In this document: positions 22,301-34,426 of the stretch, one piece after another
How the letters are laid out: each line of letters begins with the position of its first letter
How positions within the stretch are numbered: position 1 is the stretch's first letter
DNA from: Fulvia fulva
Lineage: Eukaryota; Ascomycota; Dothideomycetes; Mycosphaerellales; Mycosphaerellaceae
Direction of reading: 5' to 3'
Assembly: GCF_020509005.1 (NCBI RefSeq)
Contig: NC_063019.1
Location: 2,232,001-2,296,000 of the forward strand
DNA length: 64,000 nt
Program-made: the position numbers and the translations under genes
Notes under the pieces: model-generated
Databases searched by the model: none
What the model was told of the DNA's origin: nothing
What the model saw: only the letters and a program-made list of their open reading frames with translations

Positions 22301-24310
22301 TCCTTCGGGGTATTAAGGGCAATTACGTTACTCGCTATCAAGTCGAGTACTTCGTTAGCTATAGAGTACGGCTAGACCTCGAGGCTAGCGGTTATATATA
22401 TAGGTTGTATATCTAGATACTACCTACGTAGAGGGAGGTAATATTGCCCCCGCCTTCTTCGTCTACGTAGTACACTACCTCCTAGTCGGATTCTAGTATG
22501 TCCTTGCTAATATAGAAGCATATACGGGGTCTGCCGTCGCCTCGTAGGCATGTCGTATAGCCTAGTAACTTATAGGTCGTTAGTCTCTTATAGTACGGGT
22601 TAATCTATAGCTCCTAGATTACTAGGACGTAGTAGACTACGGGTCCGCCTCGTGTAGGAAATGGTTCTAGACTATATCCTTGCTATAGTTGACGTTATAC
22701 TAGATAATACTAAGCGTGTCGAGGCTAGTTATCGGTATCGACAATTATTTCCTCTATAGCGTCCTATGTCCTACTACCTTATACGTCCTAGTCTACGCCT
22801 ATCGGCTATGTACTAAAGGGGAGCCGGGCCTAGTTAGACTCCCTCGCCGTAGCTAGTAGGGCACGTAGCCTCCCGTACGCCCTAGGTTACGTATCCTTTA
22901 TATCGTTCTCGGCCCTAGGGCGCTTATACCCGACCGCCGCTAACTAGTTCCGGTGTAGGCTAGCCTTACGGTCGCCGTAGAATCTTAGGGCGACGGTTCT
23001 GTTCGTGATTGCCTTGTTTTTCGCTAGTTTCCGCTATAGGCATTCCGCGCTATACGATAGGTAGTACCCCGGACAGTTCGCGTACGGTCTCGTAGCCGAT
23101 ATACAGTCCCTAGATATATAGTCTGTTAAACAGGTACGAGTTGCGCAGCAGTGGAAGACGGCGGATCACACCAAAGACGAAGAAGGACCCAATGGGATAG
23201 CGTGTATCTACATACAGTATCGCCGGTGTTGGTATAGGTGTTTCAGGAGGGACAGCTGTACTCAGGACTTGACTAGCAAGCCCTGATTACTAATCCCCCT
23301 AAGCACTCAATGTTGACCCTATGACCTGCATATTCTCAACATAGTCTCCTATATAGTTCGAGTAGGCCTACTTGTTTATACACGTATAGGTTTGGTGTCT
23401 ATACTGTTAGCATTTAAAGCATTAGAGGACACGAAAGAGTAAGGAGTGCTTTTCTACTATCTTAAGGCTATATTGCTATATTAGGCCTTGTTCTATCGCT
23501 AGATCCGCCGCTTTCGCGTCTTATAGCTATACTATTAGCGCCGAGGCCTTCTTACCTTCTAGCCATTTCCTATAGAGCCAAGTCGCCTTCTAGATTAGAG
23601 AGTTAAGAGTGACCGGGTTGTCCTCTTAGAGAGCCCGTAGGTCACCTTAGTTAGTTAGGTCGAACTCCTTAGGCATGTCGTAGACTAGGATCGTGAATTG
23701 CTTCGTTAAGACCTTCGCTAATACCGTAACCTTAGATGTCTACTATAGCTATGCCTCTAGGTACCTCCTAGTAGTAGTAGAGCTAGTATAGATCTATAGA
23801 GTACCGTTAGACTATTAGTTCACTACGACCAACCCTAGTTAGTTAATTCGTTAGGCGAGCTCCTTGTTCGATAGCTTCGTAACTTCGGCCTAGTCTTCCT
23901 TTACTACAATGCGGATCGTGACTATATCGTACGTTAGGCGGGGGCCTAGTACCGATGCCGCGACCGATACCTAGCTATAGGGGTGTTAATTCCGGGTGGC
24001 CTTGCTAATCGCCTAGGACGTCGTCCTTATTTCTTATTGCCCTCTATAATACGACAGTATAAGCGCCGTACGTAGCTAAGTGATCATTACCTATAGAGAC
24101 CGGTATAGGAGCTGATCGTTAGTTTCTATACTTTTTGCGTCCTCTATAAGTTGCTACTAGTTGTCTTAGGGGAGCTTCGCCTATAGAGCCGTAGGCGCCG
24201 TCCGTACCGTAGCCTAGGCTACTATTACCTAGGAGCTACCTAATGTAGCTAGGCACCTCCGCGGCGTTTAGAGCTAAAGAAACAGGGTGAAGAAAACTTC
24301 AAGCTGTCCA
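19371..24310 (-). mobile_element. RIP-degraded Tad-like LINE2 copy
   Basis: The 3' tail (atag)n and the block gaaaacccttcccgcccccg match 59022-59140. The RT region lies near 20600-21500 and the endonuclease near 22000-22740. ORF1 with its cysteine-rich part lies near 22750-24290, and the 5' end is near 24310, where homology to 57515-57620 stops. TAG stops abound. A 218-bp solo LTR sits in ORF1 at 23124-23341. Confidence 0.85.
23124..23341 (-). mobile_element. Solo LTR, copia type, with 5-bp target duplication
   Basis: It runs from TGTTAAACAGG to TTCTCAACA (plus strand) and is flanked by tagtc at 23119-23123 and 23342-23346. Removing it rejoins LINE2 ORF1 as in the uninterrupted copy at 58560-58590. 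The end matches the LTR ends at 8542 and 36182. It is rich in CA and TG, so it looks unmutated although the LINE around it is heavily RIP-mutated. Confidence 0.88.
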
Positions 24311-25109
24311 CCCTAATAGTAGGATATGGCCTCGAAGATAGGTACCTTTAGTAGTAGAATAGGCGACTTCCTCGGTCGCGCCGTCGTCGTCTTGACGCGT
24401 AATAATAGGAATACTTATTAATATATATTAAGTACGTAGCGTCTAGTATAAGTTCAAGGGTTATATCTATTACTTCTCTCGGGACTAAGGCTCTCTCTTT
24501 AAGGAGCTACTACTACTACTAGAAGATCTTCGAATAGTTATAATTAGACTAAGTAATGCTACTAACGATTATACTTAACGTCAATTCGAGAATAGCTTTA
24601 AGGTCTATCGGGCTATTATCCTTTAGTAGCTTCTCTTCTTAAAAGAGAATTATCTAGGCTATTATAATATTACGATTAGCTAGTATAACCTCGATCGTCT
24701 TTCTAATAGTAAGGACGGCGAGGATGTCTCTAATTGTGTTACTATACTTTAGTATAAGCTTAGTAATGTCATAGCCGTACCCGCCGGTTAGGTTATATTA
24801 GGACTAGAAAGCGTAATAGTACTAGACTTAACTATAGATATTATAGGCTTCGAGTAGCTTTAAGCCCGCGTTTAAGGAGGTATAGCTACTAATATAGATA
24901 GCGTTAATCCTCGTATAGGACCTATATACTTTATTACCTACCCTCTTCTTAGTAGTACCCCGGTCTTAGAGTATAAGAGAAAGCTAATACTATCTCTCTC
25001 GTATCTATAGCTATTCTATTAAGGTTAAGCGGAGTATAACGTAAATAGTCGATAGCGTAGGGTCACCTTCCTATAGTAGATATAGTAGATACTCCTTAAT
25101 AAAGACACC
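24311..25109 (+). other. Probable Helitron 5' part, not resolved
   Basis: This lies between the LINE2 5' end and the first recognisable Helitron replication-protein sequence. It is RIP-mutated with no frame I can follow confidently. Candidate Helitron termini (5' TC, 3' hairpin plus CTRR) were not located. Confidence 0.35.
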
Positions 25110-28100
25110 CGCTTTATATCTGATCCGACCTTCCGCTTCGCTTACTTTAATATATAGATAAGGAAATAGGCCCGTAGCTATTTAATATACTACGTTAAGT
25201 AATATCTATAGTAAGCTTCCCTAACTAGCGCTTAACTTTAAGCTATATTTACTATATAGTCTAATCTAATAGCGCAATCTATTATCTAGTCTATCGTCCG
25301 CTAGTCTACTACACTTCGTACTATACGCGCCTATTAGAAGGGTATACTTTATTAGCTTAAGGCTTTCTACTATACGCTAGGTATACTATTACTCTTCTTA
25401 ACACACTCCGCGGCTAATATATACTAGGAATCCCTAATATAATACTACCCGAACTACTAGGAGTAGTTAAATAGTACTCTAGCGGACAAAGCGCGTATCG
25501 CCCGTAATAACCTACGCGACCTTCCCTATATCGTAGATTACTATATTATACGCTACTTCGAGATCTTCTTCGAGGCCTATATTAAGCTAAAGTCTAACGT
25601 TATCGACTATTAGTTTCGCGTTAAGTAGTAGGAGCGAGGTAGTATATATATCTACGGCTTCGTTTAGACTAATAGCCTTCTAGTATTCGATATAGAAGAT
25701 CTAGCTAACCCTAAGTAATTTATATAGTTATAGGCTTAATACGTTCAAGCTATTAATCCTAAGCCCGGACGTACTTTAGTATTAGCTACTAAGAGTACTG
25801 CTTTAGCTATAAATAGATTGAGCCTAGAGAATACCTAAGCTAACCTTTCGAATATTCTTAACCGGGTATAGCGATACGTAGATTATACTATATTATACTG
25901 TCTTAAGTAAAAGACTAGTAGCCCTAACGGGCCTCGTAAGTACCGGTTTAAATAACCTAAGCCGGAGTATAAGGAGGCGGTTATGTCGAAGAACCGTAAT
26001 AGTAAGTACTAGATATTCGAGCCGCGTAATAACTTCGAGACCGTCTACCCTAATACTAATAATAATGACTTGCTCGACATTCTACCTTCTTACGATCCGC
26101 GTATAAACAACTATAACCGCGGTTTAACGTTCACTTAGATATGAAATATAGACATTTAAGCTATTATAGTCTAGCTCGTAATGTACGCTACGAAGTATAA
26201 GGTTCCTACATAATTATATAAGGATATAATAAAGGAGCTAATAGATACTTTAAAAGACGATCTATAAGTACCGCTACTGTCTGTTATTTAGCGAGCTATA
26301 AATAAGTTTATCGGAGAGCGAGACTTCTTATAGTAGGAGGTATACTATATCTTACTATCGTAGCTATTAGTTATTAACTCGCGAACTATTATCACCCTTA
26401 ACTATCGTCTACTAGAAGAATAGAGCTCGCTTATTAATATTAGCGATAGTGCTTAAGAGATTGTTAAGAGGGGCAAGTTATAGCTTAAGAAGTATATGTC
26501 TCGGTATAATAATAGTTAGGATCACCTAAAGGACGAGACTATATTTATACTATTAATACGCTATAACCTAGATAACATAAGAGAGATCTAACTACTCCTT
26601 AAAGATATACTAGATCGTATTATTAACTATTTCCCTCGCTACCGCTAATACGGTCCGGAGTAAGTAGAGCAATATACGTAAGTATACCTAGCCCGATATT
26701 ACCCGTTCACGATATATCCCTCGCTACCGTTTCGGTTTAAAGATTAGCTAGGCGATCTACCTCCCTTTACTAACTTCGTTAGCGCTCTTGAATAGTATAA
26801 GAACTATTAAGATGTACTATCTTAAAGGGAGTCAACAATTAGGAAGTGATCTAGTAGCCTAAGGTATCTACGATAACTTAGCTTATAGGGAGATACCTTC
26901 TCTCCCCTTTAGCTTAGATAGACATCTAACACAATCAATATATTGCTATATACTCGTACTATTAGTTAGTTAAAGATTGATCTCTTACTCTACTCCGCTA
27001 CTATCTACCCGTACCTATTGAATAAGAACAATTATAGTTATCTATTCGACTACTACGATCCCCTTCTAGTTACTAATACTACTCTAGCGTATAAAGAGGA
27101 AGATAAGCCTAAAGAACGCGATAAGGTTTATTAGAACAATCTTACGAAGGAGCTTCTAAACATTCTTCGTAGTATACGTACCGAAGATACTAACGATTTA
27201 GGAGTACGCGACATCGACAAGTCTTATAACTAGACTAAACACGTTAGTAAATATAGTAGCTTAGACATCTATACCCTCGGTTAAGATTAGTAGGCTAATA
27301 AGATCGCGAAATACCCTATAGAGCTCGCTATTTAGGTATAATTATAAGCTTAATACGATAAGCTAAATTACGAGCAAAAGATACTATATAAAGTAGTCCT
27401 CGGCTACTACTAGAAGGTTTGTCAGAATAAGAAGCCTATACCTTTATAGATTAACGTCGATAGCCGTTCTAGTACGGGTAAGTCTTACGTTATTTAGATA
27501 ATCTCGGCGTACCTCTAGCGTAAAGCTATATAGGCTAGCTACCCTAACCTAGGGTTAGTTATCTTAAGATATACCCCTATAGGTGTCGTAGCTTTTAGTA
27601 TCGATAGCTAGAATATATACCGCCTATCTAAGATTCCTATTCGGGGCGCGTTTACTAGACTGTCTAAAGCAAAGTTAGCGGAGCTAGTAAAGTTCTTCGA
27701 GTATATTTAGTATATCGTAATTAATAAGAAGTCTATACTTAGCGTAAAGATGCTTAGTTATATTGACAAACGCTTAAAGGAGATCAAAGCCCGTATATCG
27801 CTACTATTTAGTAGCTTAACAGTCCTTCTATTTAGAGACTTTTAGTAACTACTACCGGTTAATAAGAGAGTACTATTTAGTAGTAAGGTGTCGATATAGG
27901 CCGAAGTAGACGGGCGGAATATATATCGATCGTTTGATTATTTTCTAGATTTAAAATAGCTTGTTCGATAGTAAGGCGACGTTAAGTTCTTATAGATACT
28001 AGAAGGTATACGTTATTACGCTATAACTAATAATTAGTAGAAGAGACTACTTATATATAATCGGTACTATAAGGACATACTACCGTTATACCCTAGTATA

Positions 28101-28255
28101 TTTAATAACGCTACCCGGGTATTCAGACGTAAGGACGAAGTTAAGCTCTATAACTATATTAGAATACGAGAGTCTAGTAAAGCGATTAAGCTATTATAGG
28201 TAGACTATACCGGGTCTAGCGCGAAGAACGCTATATTCGAGTAAGGAACAACTTA
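25110..28255 (+). pseudogene. Helitron Rep/helicase, RIP-mutated and interrupted
   Basis: Reading through TAG, the frame starts with DPTFRFAYFNIQIRKQ, the F-N-M-x-R-Q block that opens Helitron proteins. The rolling-circle replication motif follows near 25640 as RGSIYIYGF, where the family has two His residues (HUH). Both have become Tyr, a CAY to TAY change. A Pif1-type helicase follows: Walker A near 27460-27490 reads SRSSTGKSYVI, with G mutated to S. Further motifs are PIGVVAFSID, VINKKSIL and LLFRDFQQLLPV. A solo LTR at 26805-27024 splits it, and removing it restores one frame. The frame ends against the copia interior near 28255. Confidence 0.85.
26805..27024 (+). mobile_element. Solo LTR in the Helitron, 5-bp target duplication
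   Basis: 220 bp from TATTAAGATG to CCTATTGAATA, flanked by agaac at 26800-26804 and 27025-27029. The body is nearly the reverse complement of 8542-8776. The terminal TG..CA has become TA..TA, as RIP predicts. Excising it rejoins the Helitron frame across EQYKN and NYSYLFDYYD. Confidence 0.88.
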
Positions 28256-30879
28256 AAAGACTCGGTATCTAGTCTACCGGGAAGTTGGATATAGAGCGGT
28301 CTTAAGACAGTTAGTCCTTTGTCCTTAGCCGTAGCGGGTTCGGTCTCTACGTAGGGAGCGGGGATTAGCTAGGTCGGTTCTTCTATAGAGGACTCGGCTA
28401 CTTTAGTAGTAGAAAGTTAGGGTATTATACTACCCGAGGATCGTAAGATTGCTATCGGGGCATCCGCTAGTTACTGAACTAGTAGTAGTCGCGAGACCGC
28501 CGGTAGTCGACCGACTAGCCTTCGTTTAGGTACCCTACTAGGTTAGTTTATAAAGGAGACACCTAAGTCTAGATCTCCCCCCTTTTCGTTTTCGAACTAA
28601 TCTACTTAGCTATACTGCCTAATAGCTCGTATATCTAGCTCCTAGAACAACTATTACTTAGTCGATTGACTATATCTAATAAAAATAGCTTCCTTACCCC
28701 GGTTTATTAACTTATTCTATCGTAGCTCTTTTAGATATAATTTTGGTTCTACGTAAACTACTGCCCTATAACCCTATACTCTTAGGTAATCTACCGTCGG
28801 TACTTTGCTAGTAAATACTTCTTCCGGCAAAAGTTAGACGCCGTTAAGTAACGGTCCGTTCGGTAGTAGGTTATATATAACCGCCTATACCTCTAGCGCT
28901 TTAGGCTAGAATTCTACCGGCATCCCCGATTCCTCGAGTATTACGCGGATCGCGTTCTCCGATACCTAGATTGACCTTTCTACTACTCCGTTTTGTATAG
29001 AGTAATAAGTATCCGTCGTATCGTACTAAATACCCGATTCTTTCTCCTATTCTTTAGAACTATTAGTAGCTTAGGTATATTGTTACTCTATACTACTCTT
29101 ACGTAGTATTTGGATACTTTCTCTATAGTAAGCCGCTATTATCGTAGTACTTACGGTACGTCGGATTTGTTCTTAAGCGGGAATACCTACTTCTTTCTAA
29201 AGAAGTTATCTACGATCTCTAGCTAGTATTTAAAACCTAGCCTAGATGTCGCATTTTCGAAGGGTCCGTAGATATCGATAGATATAAGCGTAAGTCTTTC
29301 GTTCTTTCGTTCTACGATAGCGCCTTTAAACTTCTATATTTTCGCGATAGAGTATACCTTATAGTTATACTCGTCCGGGATAGGAATCGGGTCCTTCTTA
29401 TTACTTACCCTATAGACGTTCCGGAGTAATCCTTTACCTAGGTATACGATCCTTCTATACTAAAGCTCCTACTAATCCTCGGTAGTTACCGCGGCTAGAG
29501 CTTCCTCGTATAGCATCTCCGGGGGTCTATTATCTATCTAGTTTAGGGAGTCGGATATTAAAGATACTACCGGTACCCCCCCTCGTAGTACTGTTCGTAC
29601 GATAGGCTTTCCGCTATTATACTTAAGTATAAAGTTTAGAGGTTCGATATCGAATTACTTACTAAACTACCTCTATAAAACTAGATTAACTCCGAGGTTA
29701 GGAACAAATAAGACTTTCTCTAGCGTAATTTGTTTCCCCGTTAGGCCTCCTATAGTTACTATTCCTTTATAGAATATATCTAGGTACCCCCTACCAACTT
29801 TATTTACTTTCCTTCTCGCTAGTTTCCTAAGCGATCTAAATAGAGACTTATTATCAGTTATATATAAGGAGGTATAGGAGTCTAGTAACTATTCGGAGGT
29901 AGGAAACTTACCTTTTACTTCGGTAGTAGAATAGACGACTTCGTCGTCGTATATTTCCTCGGTATCGCTTTCTCGTAAGGTATAGGCTCGTATCGCCTTT
30001 ACCTTTGTCTTATTATCGGATTGGCTTCTCCTATCCTTCTACTATTTCCTAGACTTCTTAAGGGCGTTTTAGGCCTTCTCTAGATCCCGGACTAGCTCTT
30101 CGTAGGACTTCTTCTCCGGTTACTTCTAGGTATTCTTCTTTTTAATAAACTCCTTTACGGAATCTAGTTCCGGGCACGATATAACGAGGTAGTTACTATC
30201 GTAGATAAAGTAGCCGCTCTTGCCCCCTTGCCTCTAGGAGTATAGAGCGGTCTCGCTCTTACTCTCTTAGATCCGTAATTCGTAGGATTTAAGCAAGGTT
30301 ATAGCGGATTCTTAGCCTAGTATTAGCTAGGCTAGGATAGTGTCCCTAGTACTAGCGTAGACGTCCGGGAGGCTACTTAGTAGGTGCTTAAACCTCCGGA
30401 TAGGGTCCTTATAGTAGGTCTCTTTACTATCTGTTTTGGTAATCTATATAGATTAGTTACCTAGATATATCTACCCTTATCTAATTGTCTAATCGTCGGG
30501 TAGCTTAAACAATACTAGCTATTTTATAAGCGCTACTACGTATACCTTATAGACCTTACTATACTTCTTCTATAGAAGTTTCTAGATCTCTTTCGTATCT
30601 CGTATATCTAAGATTTCTTAGTTGTTCTCCTTAGACAAATATACTAAGATAGTATATCTCGCTATACCGTTCGCCTTCGAAGTGATCTTAGGCGTAACAG
30701 ATTCTAGGAGATTAGCTAACGAGTCGTTAATAACTAAGAATACCTCCCGGCTTTCGAGATAGTCTCGTAGTATAACAAACTAGCGCTTCTAGTTCTTACG
30801 AGTAAGGGTAGGGCCGACCTTCTAGGGGCCCTCGTAACTCGTTAAGTCTTCTATAGCAAAGGTAGCCTTAGATATATAG
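28256..30879 (-). pseudogene. Copia gag-protease-integrase, RIP-mutated
   Basis: On the minus strand from about 30870: a Gag frame beginning near SKATFAIEDLTSYEG, a degenerate zinc-knuckle part near 30220 (GGKSGYFIYDSNYLVISC), and a protease-like block (ITDNKSLFRSL) near 29850. The integrase follows, with GPFENATSRLGFKY near 29250 and QNGVVERS near 28990. The RT and RNase H expected downstream are absent: the sequence meets the Helitron near 28255. TAG stops throughout. The element's start lies at 36029-36181, beyond a LINE1 inserted in it. Confidence 0.82.
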
Positions 30880-31072
30880 ATAGATAGATATTTCATTAAG
30901 CTGTTGTAGTGCCCTTTGGCCTATGCAGCTATGCTATCTTGTTTTTGTATATATAGAGGGGAAACCGTGTTGGTGAAAACCCCTCCTCCTTCCCGCCTGT
31001 CTTTTCCTCCTCGTTGTCGTCTTAAATTTCCCTTGTTAGGGGTACGCTAGTGTCATGGGCCTGCCCTGATGA

Positions 31073-34000
31073 CTACCCTATCTGCAACCCCCCTCGCTTC
31101 CGCCTCTTGTCTATCCACTCCTCCGTCTCGCTCGCGAGGCTAAACTGCTGGAGGTATCCCTGCTGTAGTATCCACCGAGAGATTCGGCGAATGTTGCCTT
31201 TGTCCCTAATAATTGACTTGTAGTCTCTCCTTCCCGCTTGGTGCCTCCAATTTCCCCTGCCTCTCGCCCACTGCGGGCATCGTAGTAGCATATGTTCTGG
31301 GTTTTGCGATGGGTAGCCACACTGGCAGGCTGGGCTATAGATGTCTAGTGCGCGTCTTCTGAACAGGTAGGCCCTTAATCCAATGTGTTCGGACCTGATT
31401 TGGATCGCTATGCTTGCTTCGGCCCTTGTCAGGTCCCTATATAGCTGGTAATTGTGTCTCTGGAAGGCTCGGAGCGCTATCGGGCCTGTTGTCTTAGGGG
31501 GCTTCCTTTTCCAGTCCTGCTCCCATAGGCAGCTCGCTATCTGTTCCGCTAGGTTTTGGGTCTTAGCCTTGCTCCCGCCGGCCTGGCGAGTCCTACGCTC
31601 CTCCTCCTTTCGTGCTAGCCATTCGGTGCTTGTCTGTACGGCCGTAAAGGTCGTAAGGTCATCCTCTTTTTTGCTTGTCCTATATCCTGCCCCTCTCCGG
31701 TAGCGGCTTTCTATCTTATTCTTTGCCTCCTGGATCGTGGTTTGTGCTAGGTAACCTGTCGTCTTTGCCGCGTATTGAATTCTCATTCCCCGGATGTACT
31801 GGCCGATTGGTGGTATTCCTGTCTCCATTTCTACCGTGCTTGTTGACGTTGTCTTGTATGCGCCTAGTACCCTACGTAGGTTGCCTGCCTGTGTCCTGTT
31901 TAGGGGTTGCTCTATCCGTTTCGGGATCGGCTTGCCTGCGCCTCCTGTTCCCCAAATCTGTGCCCCGTACAACATAGCTGGTCTGACGATCGCCTTATAC
32001 ATTACTCTTGCCTTGTCGAATGTTGCTCCCTATGTAGATGCCGTAAGCCTCTTTATCGAGGCTTCATTGACTTGCGCTCGACTCTGGGCTTTCTTAATCT
32101 GTACATTCTAGCTTAGCTTCGGGTCGAGCCAGATCCCTAGTACTCGTAGCTCCGCTGATGGCTTGGTCTCGTAGCCTTGGATTCTTACCGCCGCCTTCAT
32201 ATTATGGTGTGTTCTCGCTTTACTGAAGTGTATAAGTTGGTACTTTTCAGGGGCGAACCGGGCACCATGCTTCTTTGCCCACTCCTCGCATTTCTTGTGC
32301 CTATCTTCAAGGAGGCGACAGTTCTCTTCTGTCGAGTCTGACCAGGCTAGGATGTTTGTATCGTCTACGAACCCCGATGCTGAGGTTTGCGGAGAGGTGA
32401 GTAGGGGGATTAGATCCGACATTAATATTAGAAACAGGATAGGGGAGAGAGTAGATCCCTGAGGTATTCCAGTCTCTGCCTTCACCGGGTCGGACGTGTA
32501 CCTTCCTAGGACTAGGTATGTCGTCCGTTCCTGGAGAAAGGAGAAGACGAACGACGTTGCCCACTGGGGGATGCCTTTCTGCTGTAGGATATGTATTAGC
32601 CTTTGGTGTGAGACGTTGTCGAAGGCCCCTGCGATGTCGAGGGATAGTAAGGACGCCGCTCGGTTCCTGCCGTAGTGCCAGAGGGTCTGGATTTGCTCCG
32701 TAATTAGCTCCATTGCTGTTAGTGTCGATCGCTGGCTTCTTCCCCCCATCTGTGTTGCTGGGAGTACGTGGTTGTCCTCGGCAAGCTGCGTAAGTCTCTG
32801 GGCTACTATCTTTTCTAGGACCTTCCCTATCGTATTTAGAAGTGCTATTGGTCTGTACGACTTGGGCTGAGTATAGTCTTCCTTCTGTGGCTTGCGTAGC
32901 ACTACTGTCATAGACTCTCTGTACGGCTTCGGGTGATACCCTAGCCGTAGGCACGCGGTAAATAGGTTTGCAAGGCTCGGCGCGATCTCTTCTCTACACT
33001 CTTTTAGCAGTACGTTTGGTATCCTGTCTGGGCCTGGGGCTTTTCGTCCCTTTAGCTTACTTATGACTCCTGTTACTGTGTTAGGGCTAACCGCCCAATC
33101 CATGTCCAGGGGTTCCGGGTATGTGCTCGGGTCGATGTCCGTAAGGTCTGCCTCTACTTGCGTCGAAAAGAAATGGTCGGCTAACGCTTTTGCCTTGCCC
33201 CGGGGCGTAGCCTGGGCAATCCCTTCGCGGTCGACGATTGGGGGGAAGTGAGGGGCTTGTTGCTCTTCAGGTAGTCGTGCCTATTTAGCAAGTCTCCACA
33301 TCTGTTCCGGGTTTTCTGTAACGAGCCCGATCGTCGCTCTCCAGTCCTGCAGCTTATCGCGTCTTATCTGTGCCTTCTTCTCTTGTGTCGCGTGGCAGTA
33401 TTGCTCCCACGTCTCTTGGGTGTGCTCCTTCGTCCACTGTCGCCTTGCCCTTCTAGCCTCCCTTACCTTCGTAGAGCATTCAGGGGTCCAGAAGGCCTTC
33501 TGCTGCGTTGAGGGCCGGAGTAACGGCGTGTATTGTTCCGCTGCTTGCCATATGACCGAGGTAATCTGTTCCGCTGCTTGATCTAGCTGAGCTGTCGTCT
33601 CGAGTTCTCTATGCTGTGGTAGGTTCGCTATTAGGAAGCCTCTTATGTCGTCCCAGCGTGCCTTCTTCCAGTTACGGCGTGGTTCGTTTGCTGGCTCCTC
33701 TATCGCCTTCACCCCTAGCGTCGTTTGGATAGGGATATGGTCTGAGGAGGCTTCTAGCGCGTAGTTCGGTCGGCATTGGACTAGTCTCTCTTCAAGTTCT
33801 CGTGATAGAAAGCATAGGTCGATCGTGCTTGTACTAGTACGGGCCTTCCACGTCTCTGTTCCCTTTGGTGTTACTAAGGCCATTCCGTAGCGTGCGGTTA
33901 TGTCCAGTAGCTTCCCCCCTAGAAATGCGTGCGGGGGAGTGAATTCGAGTCCCCACTGTGGGTGGTAGAGGTTGAAGTCGCCGAGGAGTACTTGCTTCGT

Positions 34001-34426
34001 GTCTTGGCTTAGGGTCCGCTCTAGGTGGGCGAGGGTTCCTAGTTCCCTACTCGTCCGACCCCGCGGTGGCGGGTTGTAAACGTTATGGATCTGGATAGGG
34101 CCTTGTGTCGTGTCGATCTGGATTGATGTTATGTCTCCTAGGTTGCCCTGCTGCGGTAGTATAACCTTCCACGACTCAAGGTCTATAGTCTTGCTTACGT
34201 ATATACATGTCCTCGGGATGACGCCTCGTTGGCCCGCGATTACGGTGTGGTATCTCCGGTCATTACAAGTGGCTGGGAGTCCTACGTAGGGGTTGATCCA
34301 TGGTTCCTGTACCGCAATAACGTGGTGCCGTAGCGGGTCTAGCTCTTGTAGAAAGTGGCGCTGGACCTTGTCCCTACTTTTGTTTACGTTGTACTGTACG
34401 ATAGTGATGTCGTCGTATAGTATCAT
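31073..34426 (-). pseudogene. LINE1 ORF2 endonuclease-reverse transcriptase, three TAGs
   Basis: 1117 codons remain in one frame, with TAG at 33281-33283, at 32108-32110 and near 32030. The N-terminal APE-type endonuclease has its catalytic blocks (QYNVNKS, VQEPWI, LLGDFNLYHPQW, STIDLCF, SSDHIPI). The RT follows with KAPGPDRIPN, SYRPIALLNTIGK, LSLDIAGAFDNV and the catalytic FVDDTN near 32360. The C-terminal part holds IQIRSEHIGLRAYL and the knuckle CQCGYPSQNPEHMLLRC. I see no RNase H motif. Each TAG stands where the A or B copies have Trp. The ORF could be restored in evolution by few changes, but this copy is non-functional as it stands. Confidence 0.9.

Noticed and set aside
26805..27024. 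Intron or linker inside the Helitron protein
   Set aside because: It is bracketed by a 5-bp duplication and matches LTR 8542-8776, so it is a solo LTR.
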